Position numbers and translations under genes: made by a program
IMG/VR virus record: IMGVR_UViG_3300009184_005738
Coordinates: 1-55,940 of that record
DNA from: a virus
Length of the DNA stretch: 55,940 nt
Direction: 5' to 3' (one strand)
Shown here: positions 9,099 to 16,828 of the stretch, piece by piece
How the letters are laid out: every line of letters begins with the position of its first letter
Numbering within the stretch: position 1 is the first letter of the stretch
The notes under the pieces: generated by a model
Told to the model about the DNA's origin: nothing
The model's database searches: none
What the model saw: the letters and a program-made list of their open reading frames with translations, nothing else

Positions 9099-9260
9099 AT
9101 GATAAATGATATTTCTTTCGGAAGAGACTTTTGTATAAACTGTGGGCATTACCACCACAGGGAGCGCAGCAATAAACCATTTGATTGCATGCTTGGGCAT
9201 GACTGTAAGTGTAAAGAAAAAGACTTCTTACCCAGAAAAAACAAAAGCAGTTTCTCTTGA
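9099..9260 (+). CDS. Cys/His-rich microprotein
   Basis: A 53-residue protein starts at ATG 9099, six bases after GGAG (9089-9092). It has FCINCGHYHH and CMLGHDCKC, about six Cys and three His, so it probably folds around zinc. An in-frame ATG at 9087 is possible but overlaps the ribosome-binding site. It lies in the gap between sigma and tail-fibre genes. Confidence 0.6.
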   Translation: MINDISFGRDFCINCGHYHHRERSNKPFDCMLGHDCKCKEKDFLPRKNKSSFS

Positions 9261-9273
9261 TAGGATTTTATAA

Positions 9274-10275
9274 GTGGCTTTAGATTTCCCTAACTCACCA
9301 AGCGTAAATCAAACACATACCTCGGGCACCAGAACCTGGCAGTGGGATGGCACTGCGTGGGGGTTAACCGCCTCCGGCATAGTCGGACCGACTGGCGATA
9401 GTTCTCCGCCTGGTCTTATTTCGCCCTACGCAGGATTATCTGCACCATCTGGCTGGCTTTTCTGTGATGGTTCATCTGTAAGTAGAACTACTTACGCTAA
9501 CCTGTGGGCAACCCTTGCAGTATCTAAGGGTGCAGTAACCAGCATTGCTAATGGCGCTTCTGCCATAGTCAACAAACCATCTCACGGGCTAGTTGAGGGT
9601 GATGCCGTCTACCTCACCACGACTGGCGCATTACCCACCGGCTTATCAATCAATACTACTTATTACGTTAAGTTGATTGATGCCAATAACTTTAGATTGT
9701 CAACAGGTAGAACGGCTACGACCACCGTATCAAATGCAGCAGCCTCATTTACAACAGGCACTGCCATAACTACCAGTACTGCTGGAAGTGGCACTCATAC
9801 GGTTTACCTTGCCCCTTACGGCATTCCAGCAGCATCTACAACAAACTTTTTGCTACCCGATATGCGTGGTCGAACCCCCATGGGCCTTGACAACATCAAT
9901 GGTACTGACGCTGGTATTCTCACTATTCCCAATGCTATTGGTGCCAAATCAGGTGAAGAGAAGCATCTTCTTATTACTTCTGAAATGCCAAGTCATCTTC
10001 ACGATAATGGAACGCTTGCAAACTCAACCGATTCAACACACACACATACCGCTGGCAAATATGATGCACTTGGTATTGGCAATAATGGGGTGGCAGCCGG
10101 TGGTGATTATCAAGCCCTAATCGCTTCGGGTGCCAGTGCGACTACTCGCGTACTCACCAATGCTGGGACCAGCCATGGTCACACGATATCGGGGAATACC
10201 GGTTTAACCGGTGGGGATGACTATCACAATATCCTTCCACCGTTTATGCTCGTCAACTACATCATTAAAACTTAA
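9274..10275 (+). CDS. Tail fibre with phage tail-collar domain
   Basis: The 333-residue protein has the collar signature PSGWLFCDGSSVSRTTYANLW after a short N-terminal attachment region (WQWDGTAWG). It ends with HLLITSEMPSHLH and a HGH...LPPFMLVNYIIKT segment typical of short tail-fibre or receptor-binding tips. A middle insert (about residues 90-175) is Thr/Ala-rich and looks like a beta-structured spacer. The start is GTG 9274 with TAGGAT upstream. It is followed directly by the endolysin gene. Confidence 0.88.
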   Translation: MALDFPNSPSVNQTHTSGTRTWQWDGTAWGLTASGIVGPTGDSSPPGLISPYAGLSAPSGWLFCDGSSVSRTTYANLWATLAVSKGAVTSIANGASAIVNKPSHGLVEGDAVYLTTTGALPTGLSINTTYYVKLIDANNFRLSTGRTATTTVSNAAASFTTGTAITTSTAGSGTHTVYLAPYGIPAASTTNFLLPDMRGRTPMGLDNINGTDAGILTIPNAIGAKSGEEKHLLITSEMPSHLHDNGTLANSTDSTHTHTAGKYDALGIGNNGVAAGGDYQALIASGASATTRVLTNAGTSHGHTISGNTGLTGGDDYHNILPPFMLVNYIIKT

Positions 10276-10302
10276 TATCTACTAAATTTAGAAAAGGAAA
10301 AA

Positions 10303-11370
10303 ATGGAATTTTATTTATTAAACAACCCACCCGCAACACAACAGTTTTACCCATCAAGGAATAGTGGCCTAAGTGGTGGCGTAGTTATTCACACCACAGA
10401 GGGATCTGGTGGCTACAGCGCTGCAGAGAACACTGCAGGATTTATATCGAGGCGTTCCGATCCGGGCAGCTATCACATGATAGTTGACGTCGATTCATCC
10501 GTAGCGATGATGCCAGATGACTACACTGCTTTTGGTGTGGCAGCTTCTGGCTATAACAGCCGATGCTGGATGATCGCAATTGGGGCAAGGTCATCTGATC
10601 TTGATGGCAATAGCCCAGACACGCAGGCAGAAATTGACCGAATGGGTGCTGAAATCGTTGCTTTCTGGCAGCGCAATAATATCGATATTGCATCGGCTTC
10701 ACAGTTCATTGGCGAAGAGGTAAAGAACCGACCAGGACTCGCTCACCATGGTGATGTCCAGCCTCAAGACCGTAGCGATGCGTGGAGCCGCCGAGAAGAC
10801 CGCTGGGTCTTCGATTCGTTACTCCTCCAGGCTATTGGGCGCCATAGCGGAGCAGCCCCAGTTGCACCGCCCACCCCTACGCAACCAGTCCCTGTGCCTC
10901 CACAGTCGGTTTGGCACCTCGGATCCAGCGGCGATAAGGTCAGCGAGATCCAGAAGGTTGTAGGAGTCACTCAGGACGGCATATACGGCCCTCAGACCGC
11001 CTCAGCAGTGAGCCAATGGCAGACTAACCTAAGTCTACCACCAGACGGGGTATGGGGCCCTCAGACGGAAGAGGCGACACACAACCTATTCGTATTCCTA
11101 AGTAACCTCCCTGCCGTACAGGAGACAGCTCCAGATAACCAATTCTTTGCCGCACTAGATGAAGCAACTAAGCAGGTCCTTCGTCAGGGCTCAAGTGGTG
11201 GAGCAGTGAAGATACTTCAAGGTGGTCTCAATGGGATCGGTTACCGGCTCGTGGCTGATGGCGTATTCGGTCCAGCAACCGATAATATGGTGCGCAGATT
11301 CCAATCGGACCGTGGACTTGAGTCTGATGGCATAGTAGGCCCACAGACTTGGAAGGCATTGCTTTCCTAG
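10303..11370 (+). CDS. Endolysin: N-acetylmuramoyl-L-alanine amidase with two PG-binding domains
   Basis: The 355-residue protein has an amidase_2/PGRP-like domain (residues 1-175) with zinc ligands H30 (VVIHTTEG), H148 or H149 (GLAHHGD) and D159. A Pro-rich linker (183-202) leads to two peptidoglycan-binding_1 domains at about 205-260 and 293-355, each with the DG.xGPxT motif. It should cut the bond between muramic acid and the stem peptide. There is no signal peptide, so it needs the membrane protein encoded downstream. GGAAAA precedes the ATG. Confidence 0.93.
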   Translation: MEFYLLNNPPATQQFYPSRNSGLSGGVVIHTTEGSGGYSAAENTAGFISRRSDPGSYHMIVDVDSSVAMMPDDYTAFGVAASGYNSRCWMIAIGARSSDLDGNSPDTQAEIDRMGAEIVAFWQRNNIDIASASQFIGEEVKNRPGLAHHGDVQPQDRSDAWSRREDRWVFDSLLLQAIGRHSGAAPVAPPTPTQPVPVPPQSVWHLGSSGDKVSEIQKVVGVTQDGIYGPQTASAVSQWQTNLSLPPDGVWGPQTEEATHNLFVFLSNLPAVQETAPDNQFFAALDEATKQVLRQGSSGGAVKILQGGLNGIGYRLVADGVFGPATDNMVRRFQSDRGLESDGIVGPQTWKALLS

Positions 11371-11410
11371 AGCTTATATAAACTAACTTAATTCTATATA
11401 TCTATGCGGA

Positions 11411-11441
11411 ATAAGGCCTCTTAACAGGGGTCTTATTTTTA
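11411..11441 (+). terminator. Rho-independent terminator after endolysin
   Basis: A 10-bp stem (ATAAGGCCTC / GGGGTCTTAT, two G-U pairs) with a TTAACA loop is followed by a T run. It lies 40 nt after the endolysin stop. Confidence 0.75.
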
Positions 11442-11510
11442 TATTCTTTGTTCGGAATAAAAATACATTATTACTAATAAACATATCGTTCAAGCGGAAA
11501 GGCGAACCCA

Positions 11511-11984
11511 ATGCTCTCTAACGTATTTGCTGAATTGCCGCAGTGGCTAGAAACAATTGCCAGTGATCTCTCTACACTATGGCCAATCGTACTATTTGTT
11601 GGCGCAGGTTACGGTCTAATAAAATGGTTAAGCAGTAGGTTTAGAGATGAGGTAAGAGACCTTATCGTTGGTGAAGTGGAACCAATTAAGGCTGAATTCA
11701 AGAATAATGGCGGTTCTTCGTTCAGAGACGCTATAGACCGCTTAGATAACAACTTTAAAGACTTAAAAAATGATGTTAACCATATAAAGTCAGATGTTGA
11801 CTTGATGAGATTAGACCTGACTAGGACAGATAAAAATTCGCGCGATGCACATAAAGCCCTATCCGATAAGATAGGGCTCATAAGTGATAAGAATGATTCT
11901 ATTTGGGACGAGATGCAAAGACGACGTCCAGCTCACGATTATTACGACAGTGAGATGAAGAAGAGAAATAAAAACGAGTTTTAG
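11511..11984 (+). CDS. Holin-like membrane protein with coiled coil
   Basis: The 157-residue protein has one clear membrane segment (about residues 22-44, LWPIVLFVGAGYGLIKW), a basic stop, and a long charged coiled coil (about 70-140, heptads such as DNNFKDLKNDVNHIKSDVDLMRLDL). Its position after the endolysin suggests a holin or spanin-like lysis protein, although single-membrane holins are diverse and no signature motif is present. Its stop overlaps the convergent - strand gene by four bases (TTAG). Confidence 0.6.
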   Translation: MLSNVFAELPQWLETIASDLSTLWPIVLFVGAGYGLIKWLSSRFRDEVRDLIVGEVEPIKAEFKNNGGSSFRDAIDRLDNNFKDLKNDVNHIKSDVDLMRLDLTRTDKNSRDAHKALSDKIGLISDKNDSIWDEMQRRRPAHDYYDSEMKKRNKNEF

Positions 11985-12307
11985 GCTCTTCCCTCATTTT
12001 GGGCGTCTTTTACTATAATATACCGCTGGAAAGTCTCGCTAGAAGTTATAGCGAAGCCTAGTTCGGCTGCTTTTGTAATAGCATCTCTGAGTGATTCTAT
12101 GTCGGTAATTGACTCACCATCCAATGGCAGGGCTAAGCCCGAATAGATATCAATGTTCTCAAAGTTACCTATGTTTGCTTTTCTATTTACTCCACATATA
12201 AAAACTGGTGTGGTAGTAATGGATATGTTCGCTAATGCCTGCTCTACGGCACTTCCAATTGGTGAATCTTCTGTTTGTTCTTTTGCGCTTTTTGATATAT
12301 TAGGCAT
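11981..12307 (-). CDS. Hypothetical protein
   Basis: This 108-residue protein has no domain I recognise. The first 20 residues are polar and likely flexible. The rest alternates strands and helices (ISITTTPVFICG, SLRDAITKAAELGF). It overlaps the dNMP kinase gene by 8 nt and ends the first - strand operon. Confidence 0.65.
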   Translation of the reverse strand: MPNISKSAKEQTEDSPIGSAVEQALANISITTTPVFICGVNRKANIGNFENIDIYSGLALPLDGESITDIESLRDAITKAAELGFAITSSETFQRYIIVKDAQNEGRA

Positions 12308-13088
12308 TGATCCTACTAATCTCTTTCCTGATTACGTTTAATGAGGCTTTTGCTTGTTCTGATATAGACATATTATCAGTGTTGATAACGCAATCTATAA
12401 TTTCTTCCCTGATTAATTCCACTTGTTCGGACTTGTGGTTCAGCTCACTATCGGGCATAGTATAGCCGTCCCTCTTCTGTAGCCTGTTCATCCTTATGTC
12501 GTTAGACGCATCAAACCTTATAAGAATTCCGCCAGGAAGAGACTTAATCATTTCAGCTTCGTTCTCATATCTTACGTCAGATATAATACATACGTAGCGG
12601 TCAATGTTTTCGTTTGCCTCATCTTTGTCTGACAGGATAGTAGCAGACCTTTGGTAGGCTTTCTTCTTAGCCCATTGAGTGAAGCAGTTTTCGTACTCTC
12701 TCCGACACAGTTCGCCGGCCTTCTGTAAGAACATTCTCGGCTTCATATCCTCATCTACCGGCATGGGTATCTCGGCAATCTCTTTAGTGAGATTCACAAA
12801 CTGGTCGTAAGAAGGAGCGCCGTATAGTGGACTACCGCCAAAAAGATCAAAAAGAACATCGTGCAGCTGGAAGAGTACCCTATCTTCTTCCTTGTCGCCC
12901 TTAGTCATTCTCTTGATTGATGCCATTTCGTAAAGCGGCATAGCAAAGAAGCTGTGATCCCATACCACACCATTTTCGTGGTCAAATTTAACTGCGTGCG
13001 ACGGCACAATAGCGTTGGCGACACTGGTTTTTCCGGTACCTGCCCTTCCGCAAAGGCCTATTATGATTGGGTAATTTTCTGAATTCAT
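12300..13088 (-). CDS. Deoxynucleoside monophosphate kinase-like P-loop protein
   Basis: The 262-residue protein begins IIIGLCGRAGTGKTSVA (Walker A at 14-21) and has a later ISDVRYENEAEMI segment and a basic LQKRDG segment. Together these match the phage dNMP kinase family (T4 gp1-like) that converts dNMPs to dNDPs for replication. The length is close to the T4 enzyme. Three TGTGATCTAA repeats lie in its upstream region, a possible control site. Confidence 0.75.
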   Translation of the reverse strand: MNSENYPIIIGLCGRAGTGKTSVANAIVPSHAVKFDHENGVVWDHSFFAMPLYEMASIKRMTKGDKEEDRVLFQLHDVLFDLFGGSPLYGAPSYDQFVNLTKEIAEIPMPVDEDMKPRMFLQKAGELCRREYENCFTQWAKKKAYQRSATILSDKDEANENIDRYVCIISDVRYENEAEMIKSLPGGILIRFDASNDIRMNRLQKRDGYTMPDSELNHKSEQVELIREEIIDCVINTDNMSISEQAKASLNVIRKEISRINA

Positions 13089-13170
13089 AGATGTATTATA
13101 TCATTCCTTGTAGGAGTTTATTGTATTTTTGTCATATATTATTAGCTAAATCCTTAGAAGGATATTGCGC

Positions 13171-13232
13171 TGTGATCTAAAACCCTAGTTAAAAACCTGT
13201 GATCTAAGGCACTAATAAAATCTGTGATCTAA
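13171..13232. repeat. Three direct copies of TGTGATCTAA
   Basis: Exact copies lie at 13171-13180, 13198-13207 and 13223-13232, spaced 27 and 25 nt. They fall in the 194-nt gap upstream of the - strand kinase gene, where no gene is visible. On the - strand each reads TTAGATCACA. Another exact copy lies at 52561 and a one-mismatch copy at 55800, both upstream of - strand genes. A regulatory site is the simplest reading. Confidence 0.7.
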
Positions 13233-13282
13233 AGCACCAAACTAAAAAACGCGTACGCCTTTTTAAAAAAAGACAAAGAGAA

Positions 13283-13519
13283 TTACTTTGATTCGGCGCG
13301 CCATGTTCTCATGTTGTAGTAGTTCATAGCCCACCACATAAGCGACATAGCTATAAATCCCGGCTTGCCGTAAATAAAGCTATAGATAAACCAAGGAATA
13401 GAGTGTAAAAGGATAATCAGCCATCCCCACCAGTACTTTTTTCCGACAAAAAAGGTACCAGTTATGCCAAAAATCTCAAAGACGAATAGCACCCAAGTCC
13501 AAGTTGTTTCTGCATCCAT
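13283..13519 (-). CDS. Small three-helix membrane protein, PnuC-like
   Basis: The 78-residue protein has three hydrophobic segments (about 9-26, 31-50 and 52-70) rich in Trp and Tyr and ends YYNMRTWR, recalling the last helices of PnuC-type nicotinamide riboside transporters. It is much shorter than PnuC (about 220 residues), so it may be a minimal relative or an unrelated phage membrane protein. Confidence 0.65.
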   Translation of the reverse strand: MDAETTWTWVLFVFEIFGITGTFFVGKKYWWGWLIILLHSIPWFIYSFIYGKPGFIAMSLMWWAMNYYNMRTWRAESK

Positions 13520-13610
13520 ACCGGTACCTTACTATAGTATATTAGGGGTAATTATATACTAGCATATTGGCGCATGTTTTGGCCAACAAAGTTCTCCGAT
13601 AGGCATTTAG

Positions 13611-13898
13611 TCAAGGTTCAGGGTAGAACTCATAGTCTTCTTCACTGAAAGGGCTTCCGTATACACGGCCACTTTCTATGTCAAAGTAGCTTTCATCAAT
13701 TTCGAAGAAATTAAGAATTTCCTCAGAAAAATCTTCTTTAGCTAGTTCGTCCTTGTCAACTTCCACAACTGTCCAAAGGTGACATATGGATGAGTTGGAT
13801 TCAAGGTTGTCCAAGTCAACCACTAGCTCAGTAACGTCCTTATCGGACCAGTCTTTATCAGAATAAATAACTATTGTAGATTTATAGAGGTGACCCAT
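13611..13898 (-). CDS. Acidic hypothetical protein
   Basis: A start at ATG 13898 is chosen because GGAG lies five bases upstream; a longer frame to 13964 lacks such a site. The 95-residue product is strongly acidic (many Asp/Glu) with beta-strand-like TIVIYSDKDW and HLWTVVEVD segments. I do not recognise the family. Confidence 0.6.
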   Translation of the reverse strand: MGHLYKSTIVIYSDKDWSDKDVTELVVDLDNLESNSSICHLWTVVEVDKDELAKEDFSEEILNFFEIDESYFDIESGRVYGSPFSEEDYEFYPEP

Positions 13899-14012
13899 GA
13901 TAGCTCCATTTACTTCAACGTTTGTTTTATCAAATATAATATCACAAGTTATAAAAATATTCAACTATAAGATTAGCATACTGCGGCAAGGCAAAGCTAA
14001 TGGTGGATTGAA

Positions 14013-14822
14013 CTACGTCCAGATAGTCTTATAAATGCCCGGATTATCTGCTACTACTTTGTTTTCGGCCACGACTTCCATATCTCTGATTGTGTCACGT
14101 AGTTCTGCGTTAGCATTTTGGATTTTCGTCAATGCTGTACTGGTGATTAGCGAATGTTCTCTATATTTTTCTGTTTCACGCTTAGCGTTTTTTAGTTCTG
14201 CCCTTAGCCTAGCTACTTCTTCTAGAATGGCGTTTGGGGTCCCGTTTTCCAATTCCTTGAGAAGGTGGTCTATTTCTATATCTTTATCATAGACTTTTTT
14301 GCGTAACTTAGCATTTTCCTTGAGCACATCTACCCCCCTAGGGGCGCCTTGCTTCGTTACGCCTATGGGCCTTACTGCCGTAAAACCTCTCTCCATAGAA
14401 GCCTCTAAGTAGCCTTCCTCAACGATACCGGCTGAAGCTAGGGCCTTAAGGATCCTAGTATACTGGGCCCAGGTGATCTCTTTGTCTATATAGAGATGAC
14501 CATGTCCAAGCTTTGAGGAAGGCACTACATACATGGGGACGTCTATGTCTATAACTGGGGCATGTTTGCCGCTAGTGCAGCGAGAAGAAATTAAGTTAGC
14601 TCCATGACTATTCTCAGGGCTGATAACCTTATAGTCATAAAGCTTTTCCCCATTTTCTAAGGTTATATTAATATCATACTCGTTGCTATTGCTTTGGCTC
14701 GCAACGTATTCTTTTAGTGCGTTAAGCCCTTCTTCGGTCATATCTACTTTGGAGGAGTAGAGATAGATTCTTTGAGGTGGAATCTTATGTTTTACTGGCT
14801 TTGGTAACTTTAGCCTTGCCAT
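14013..14822 (-). CDS. Hypothetical protein with C-terminal coiled coil
   Basis: This 269-residue protein has an N-terminal basic region, a mixed globular region (about 60-150) and a long coiled coil (about 165-250, e.g. ILEEVARLRAELKNAKRETEKY). Helix-turn-helix-like spacing appears near WAQYTRILKALASAGIVEEG, so DNA binding is possible but unproved. Confidence 0.65.
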   Translation of the reverse strand: MARLKLPKPVKHKIPPQRIYLYSSKVDMTEEGLNALKEYVASQSNSNEYDINITLENGEKLYDYKVISPENSHGANLISSRCTSGKHAPVIDIDVPMYVVPSSKLGHGHLYIDKEITWAQYTRILKALASAGIVEEGYLEASMERGFTAVRPIGVTKQGAPRGVDVLKENAKLRKKVYDKDIEIDHLLKELENGTPNAILEEVARLRAELKNAKRETEKYREHSLITSTALTKIQNANAELRDTIRDMEVVAENKVVADNPGIYKTIWT

Positions 14823-14833
14823 TTTTTACCTAT

Positions 14834-15178
14834 TCATTTGCTAGTAGTTTTGCAGGCATACGTTTCTTCTAGGTATAAGCGTAAATCATCTTCAAAATCT
14901 GGGTTTACAGTATATAATTCATCTGTTTCCCAGGCAAAGGCATGAAAAATATCTCCTAGAAAATCAACTGCTTCCAATTGGTATCCGACCTTATTGCCGG
15001 GAACCACAACTTTACTTGTTATTTTCAAAAAGTATATATCAAAAACAATATCATCAATAGCTATTTCCCCTACCCTACAAGGGTAGAGGTTGCCATCTTG
15101 CTTTAAGCTATTGACGTAAGCATACTTGGGGATACATTCTGAGCTATCTTTTTTTGGGTCATTTCTAAAAAATAACAT
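14834..15178 (-). CDS. Hypothetical protein
   Basis: ATG 15178 is chosen because AAGGA precedes it; an upstream extension to 15262 would run through RNA hairpins. The 114-residue product has a beta-rich core (IDDIVFDIYFLKITSKVVVPG) and an acidic C-terminus. It has no recognised domain. Confidence 0.65.
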   Translation of the reverse strand: MLFFRNDPKKDSSECIPKYAYVNSLKQDGNLYPCRVGEIAIDDIVFDIYFLKITSKVVVPGNKVGYQLEAVDFLGDIFHAFAWETDELYTVNPDFEDDLRLYLEETYACKTTSK

Positions 15179-15204
15179 AATATAATTTTCCTTAATAAGA
15201 AAGA

Positions 15205-15234
15205 GGCTGGCACCCCCAACACTAGGTGCCAGCC
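15205..15234 (-). terminator. Strong stem-loop with downstream T-rich stretch
   Basis: On the - strand GGCTGGCACC pairs perfectly with GGTGCCAGCC across a 10-nt loop, followed by TCTTTCTTATT. This is a good intrinsic terminator for the gene at 15311, placed just before the Shine-Dalgarno sequence of the next gene. It could also be an attenuator. Confidence 0.7.
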
Positions 15235-15236
15235 AA

Positions 15237-15266
15237 GCCACTTGCGTTACCACTAAACGCAATGGC
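15237..15266 (-). other. Second stem-loop (GCCA-TTGCGT / ACGCAA-G-TGGC)
   Basis: This hairpin has a 10-bp stem with one bulge and a TTAGTGGTA loop that resembles a tRNA D-loop. It sits between the minihelix and the terminator-like hairpin. The six-base inner stem is too long for a normal D-arm, so I do not call it a tRNA half. Confidence 0.45.
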
Positions 15267-15270
15267 TAAG

Positions 15271-15312
15271 AGGCCTTCCGGGAATCGAACCCGGAAGTAA
15301 TCCAATAGGCCT
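15271..15312 (-). ncRNA. tRNA-like acceptor/T-arm minihelix without anticodon arm
   Basis: On the - strand AGGCCTA, an 11-nt spacer, CCGGG-TTCGATT-CCCGG and AAGGCCT follow each other. This is a perfect T-arm with a canonical TTCGATT loop and a six-pair acceptor stem, but no room for D or anticodon arms. It overlaps the stop of the gene at 15311 by two bases. A decayed tRNA or a tRNA mimic are both possible. A similar element lies at 36737. Confidence 0.5.
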
Positions 15313-15523
15313 ATTTATAATCCATGACTGGTATAATTTTTTCTACTTTATTCCAAAGGTTTTTGCTAAGAATGTATCTCTCATCGTTATGGGGAACTGG
15401 CGTGTCCGCCTCACATGCATGACGCATACCGTGAAAGAACTCGACAACCGCAGCATTAAGGTAGCATGCTTCCATATAGTTCAGATTAAGAGTGTATTCT
15501 TGCTCACCCTCGAATTGCTCCAT
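15311..15523 (-). CDS. Hypothetical protein
   Basis: The 70-residue product has an amphipathic N-terminal half (YMEACYLNAAVVEFFHGM) and two Cys. Its ATG overlaps the stop of the gene at 15523. No family is recognised. Confidence 0.6.
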   Translation of the reverse strand: MEQFEGEQEYTLNLNYMEACYLNAAVVEFFHGMRHACEADTPVPHNDERYILSKNLWNKVEKIIPVMDYK

Positions 15524-15753
15524 CAGTCTTCTTCGTCCTCTGCTGGTGGGTTCATTTTGTAGTCATAGTCTAGAGCTGCAGTTTTATTGAGGAACATCAT
15601 ATCTTTATATTGCCACGCAAAGCCCCTCTTAGGGAGGAGTCGATGGGTTTGGGTGCAATACATGGGTTCGTCACTCATATTTAGTATCTGAACCGTATTA
15701 CCGATGTCAGTTTTTCTTGTTGTTGTTGTTTTTCCGCTTCTGCCTTTACCCAT
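15523..15753 (-). CDS. Hypothetical protein
   Basis: This 76-residue protein starts with a Gly/Lys/Thr-rich basic tail, continues with a beta-rich middle (NTVQILNMSDEPMYCTQ) and ends in an acidic EDEED tail. It is the first gene after the tRNA-like element at 15777. Function unknown. Confidence 0.6.
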   Translation of the reverse strand: MGKGRSGKTTTTRKTDIGNTVQILNMSDEPMYCTQTHRLLPKRGFAWQYKDMMFLNKTAALDYDYKMNPPAEDEED

Positions 15754-15776
15754 TTTTTCCTTTAATATAGATACAG

Positions 15777-15843
15777 TACTCCCGGAAGGGTTTACACCTT
15801 CACCCCTACATTATGTAGGTGCTCTATCTTAAACTACGGGAGT
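15777..15843 (-). ncRNA. Degenerate tRNA-like cloverleaf
   Basis: The - strand folds as acceptor ACTCCCG/CGGGAGT (7 perfect pairs), TA, a D-arm GTTT-AAGATA-GAGC, an arm CCTAC-ATAAT-GTAGG, three bases, and T-arm GAAGG-TGTAAAC-CCTTC. It lacks the D-loop GG and the TTC of the T-loop. Its middle loop has five bases, or seven with A at position 33, so no anticodon can be assigned. It fills the gap 15754-15904 between genes. It may be a pseudo-tRNA or a tRNA mimic. Confidence 0.55.
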
Positions 15844-15904
15844 CGGATATGGTTAGGTCCCATACCTGATATGTAGTTTTATTTACTAACTTTCAATTAC
15901 CTTA

Positions 15905-16126
15905 CTACAAATCCGAAGATATGGCTTTGATTTCTCTAACTTCTTTTTCGGAAATGTCAAAGATTTTTGAAAGATCTTTATTAGATTTTCCTTTAAGGAA
16001 ATTCATAAGAATTGATTCAAGTCGTTTCAGTCTACTATCTAGCAGAGCTAATTCTTCAGGCTTACTGCCCTGACTTGCGGAGATCACTTTGGCTTCTATC
16101 GCGTTACTATTAACGTCACTGGTCAA
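15905..16126 (-). CDS. Small protein with HTH-like C-terminus
   Basis: This 73-residue protein has a helical middle (LLDSRLKRLESILMNFLKG) and a C-terminal NKDLSKIFDISEKEVREIKA segment spaced like a helix-turn-helix. It overlaps the upstream gene by ATGA. A small regulator is possible. Confidence 0.55.
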   Translation of the reverse strand: MTSDVNSNAIEAKVISASQGSKPEELALLDSRLKRLESILMNFLKGKSNKDLSKIFDISEKEVREIKAISSDL

Positions 16127-16554
16127 GACGCCTCCTTAGAGTTCTTTCTCTCAAACTGCCTACGCTTTAGCGTATATAAGCTTGGATTCATTTTTTTGTA
16201 CGCTGCCCAACAGCCTTCGCAGTCATGTCTAGGCACTTTAACGGCACCATAGTAGGGGTGATCGCGACATAGGTCCGACTTAGGCCTAGCAACTTTGACG
16301 CTGTTAGGGTTCTTAGGGGCTTTGGTCGGTCTATTTTTTGCCTTCGGGATTTCTTTAGAGCCTTCAGCAACTGCGTCCTCTTGTGCGGGAGAAGAATCCG
16401 CTACATGGAGTGCGTCATATATTCTCATCACTGTCGCCGACTGTTCGATATCTAGTACAGATATTTCTTTGCGTATTCTTCCTCTAGCTCTTTCGAACAT
16501 ATTGAGAAGAAATGTAAAATCATCATCTTCTTCTATTTTAATATATTTAGCCAT
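16123..16554 (-). CDS. Basic protein with Cys/His metal site
   Basis: ATG 16554 is chosen because it overlaps the stop of the gene at 16547, as is usual here. The 143-residue product has an acidic N-terminus, a Lys/Pro-rich linker, and CRDHPYYGAVKVPRHDCEGC, a probable Cys3His-type zinc site, before a basic tail. DNA or RNA binding is likely by composition only. Confidence 0.6.
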   Translation of the reverse strand: MAKYIKIEEDDDFTFLLNMFERARGRIRKEISVLDIEQSATVMRIYDALHVADSSPAQEDAVAEGSKEIPKAKNRPTKAPKNPNSVKVARPKSDLCRDHPYYGAVKVPRHDCEGCWAAYKKMNPSLYTLKRRQFERKNSKEAS

Positions 16555-16735
16555 TTTCGCCAGCCTTAAGTCCGTAGCGGTCACCAAATATATCTTCCGC
16601 AATATTTCTTATATCTTCGGTAGAAGCTTGCACATAGTGGTAAGATTGGGTATTGGATTGTGCTGCGGTTGAATACCAGTGGTCATCTCTATAGTTGGTA
16701 AAGTAGGTAGATCTTCTTTTTCTCTTCTTACTCAT
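16547..16735 (-). CDS. Small basic protein
   Basis: A 62-residue protein starts with KKRKRRS and is rich in Tyr, Ser and Gln. It begins just downstream of the tRNA-Arg on the same strand and is coupled to the next gene by an 8-nt overlap. No family recognised. Confidence 0.55.
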   Translation of the reverse strand: MSKKRKRRSTYFTNYRDDHWYSTAAQSNTQSYHYVQASTEDIRNIAEDIFGDRYGLKAGENG

Positions 16736-16748
16736 TTTACTCTCTTTG

Positions 16749-16823
16749 TGCCCCCTGAGGGACTCGAACCCCCGGCCTAGTGGGTAGAAACCACTTGCTC
16801 TAGTCCAGCTGAGCTAAGAGGGC
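16749..16823 (-). tRNA. tRNA-Arg (anticodon TCT)
   Basis: A complete cloverleaf: acceptor GCCCTCT/AGGGGGC with one G-U pair, D-arm GCTC...GAGC, anticodon arm AGTGG-TTTCTAC-CCACT, and T-arm with TTCGAGT. CCA is not encoded. It reads AGA, a frequent codon in this AT-rich genome and rare in GC-rich actinobacteria. Confidence 0.95.
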
Positions 16824-16828
16824 GTTGC

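Noticed and set aside
9788-10120. 110-residue + strand ORF inside the tail-fibre gene
   Set aside because: It is a shadow frame of a clearly coding gene with collar-domain motifs.
13171-13232. Short CRISPR array
   Set aside because: Repeats are only 10 bp, spacers 15-17 nt, with no cas genes near. A regulatory reading fits better.
15237-15312. Permuted or split tRNA made from the minihelix and the D-loop-like hairpin
   Set aside because: The D-like stem has six pairs, no anticodon arm can be built, and the acceptor 3' strand has no partner downstream.
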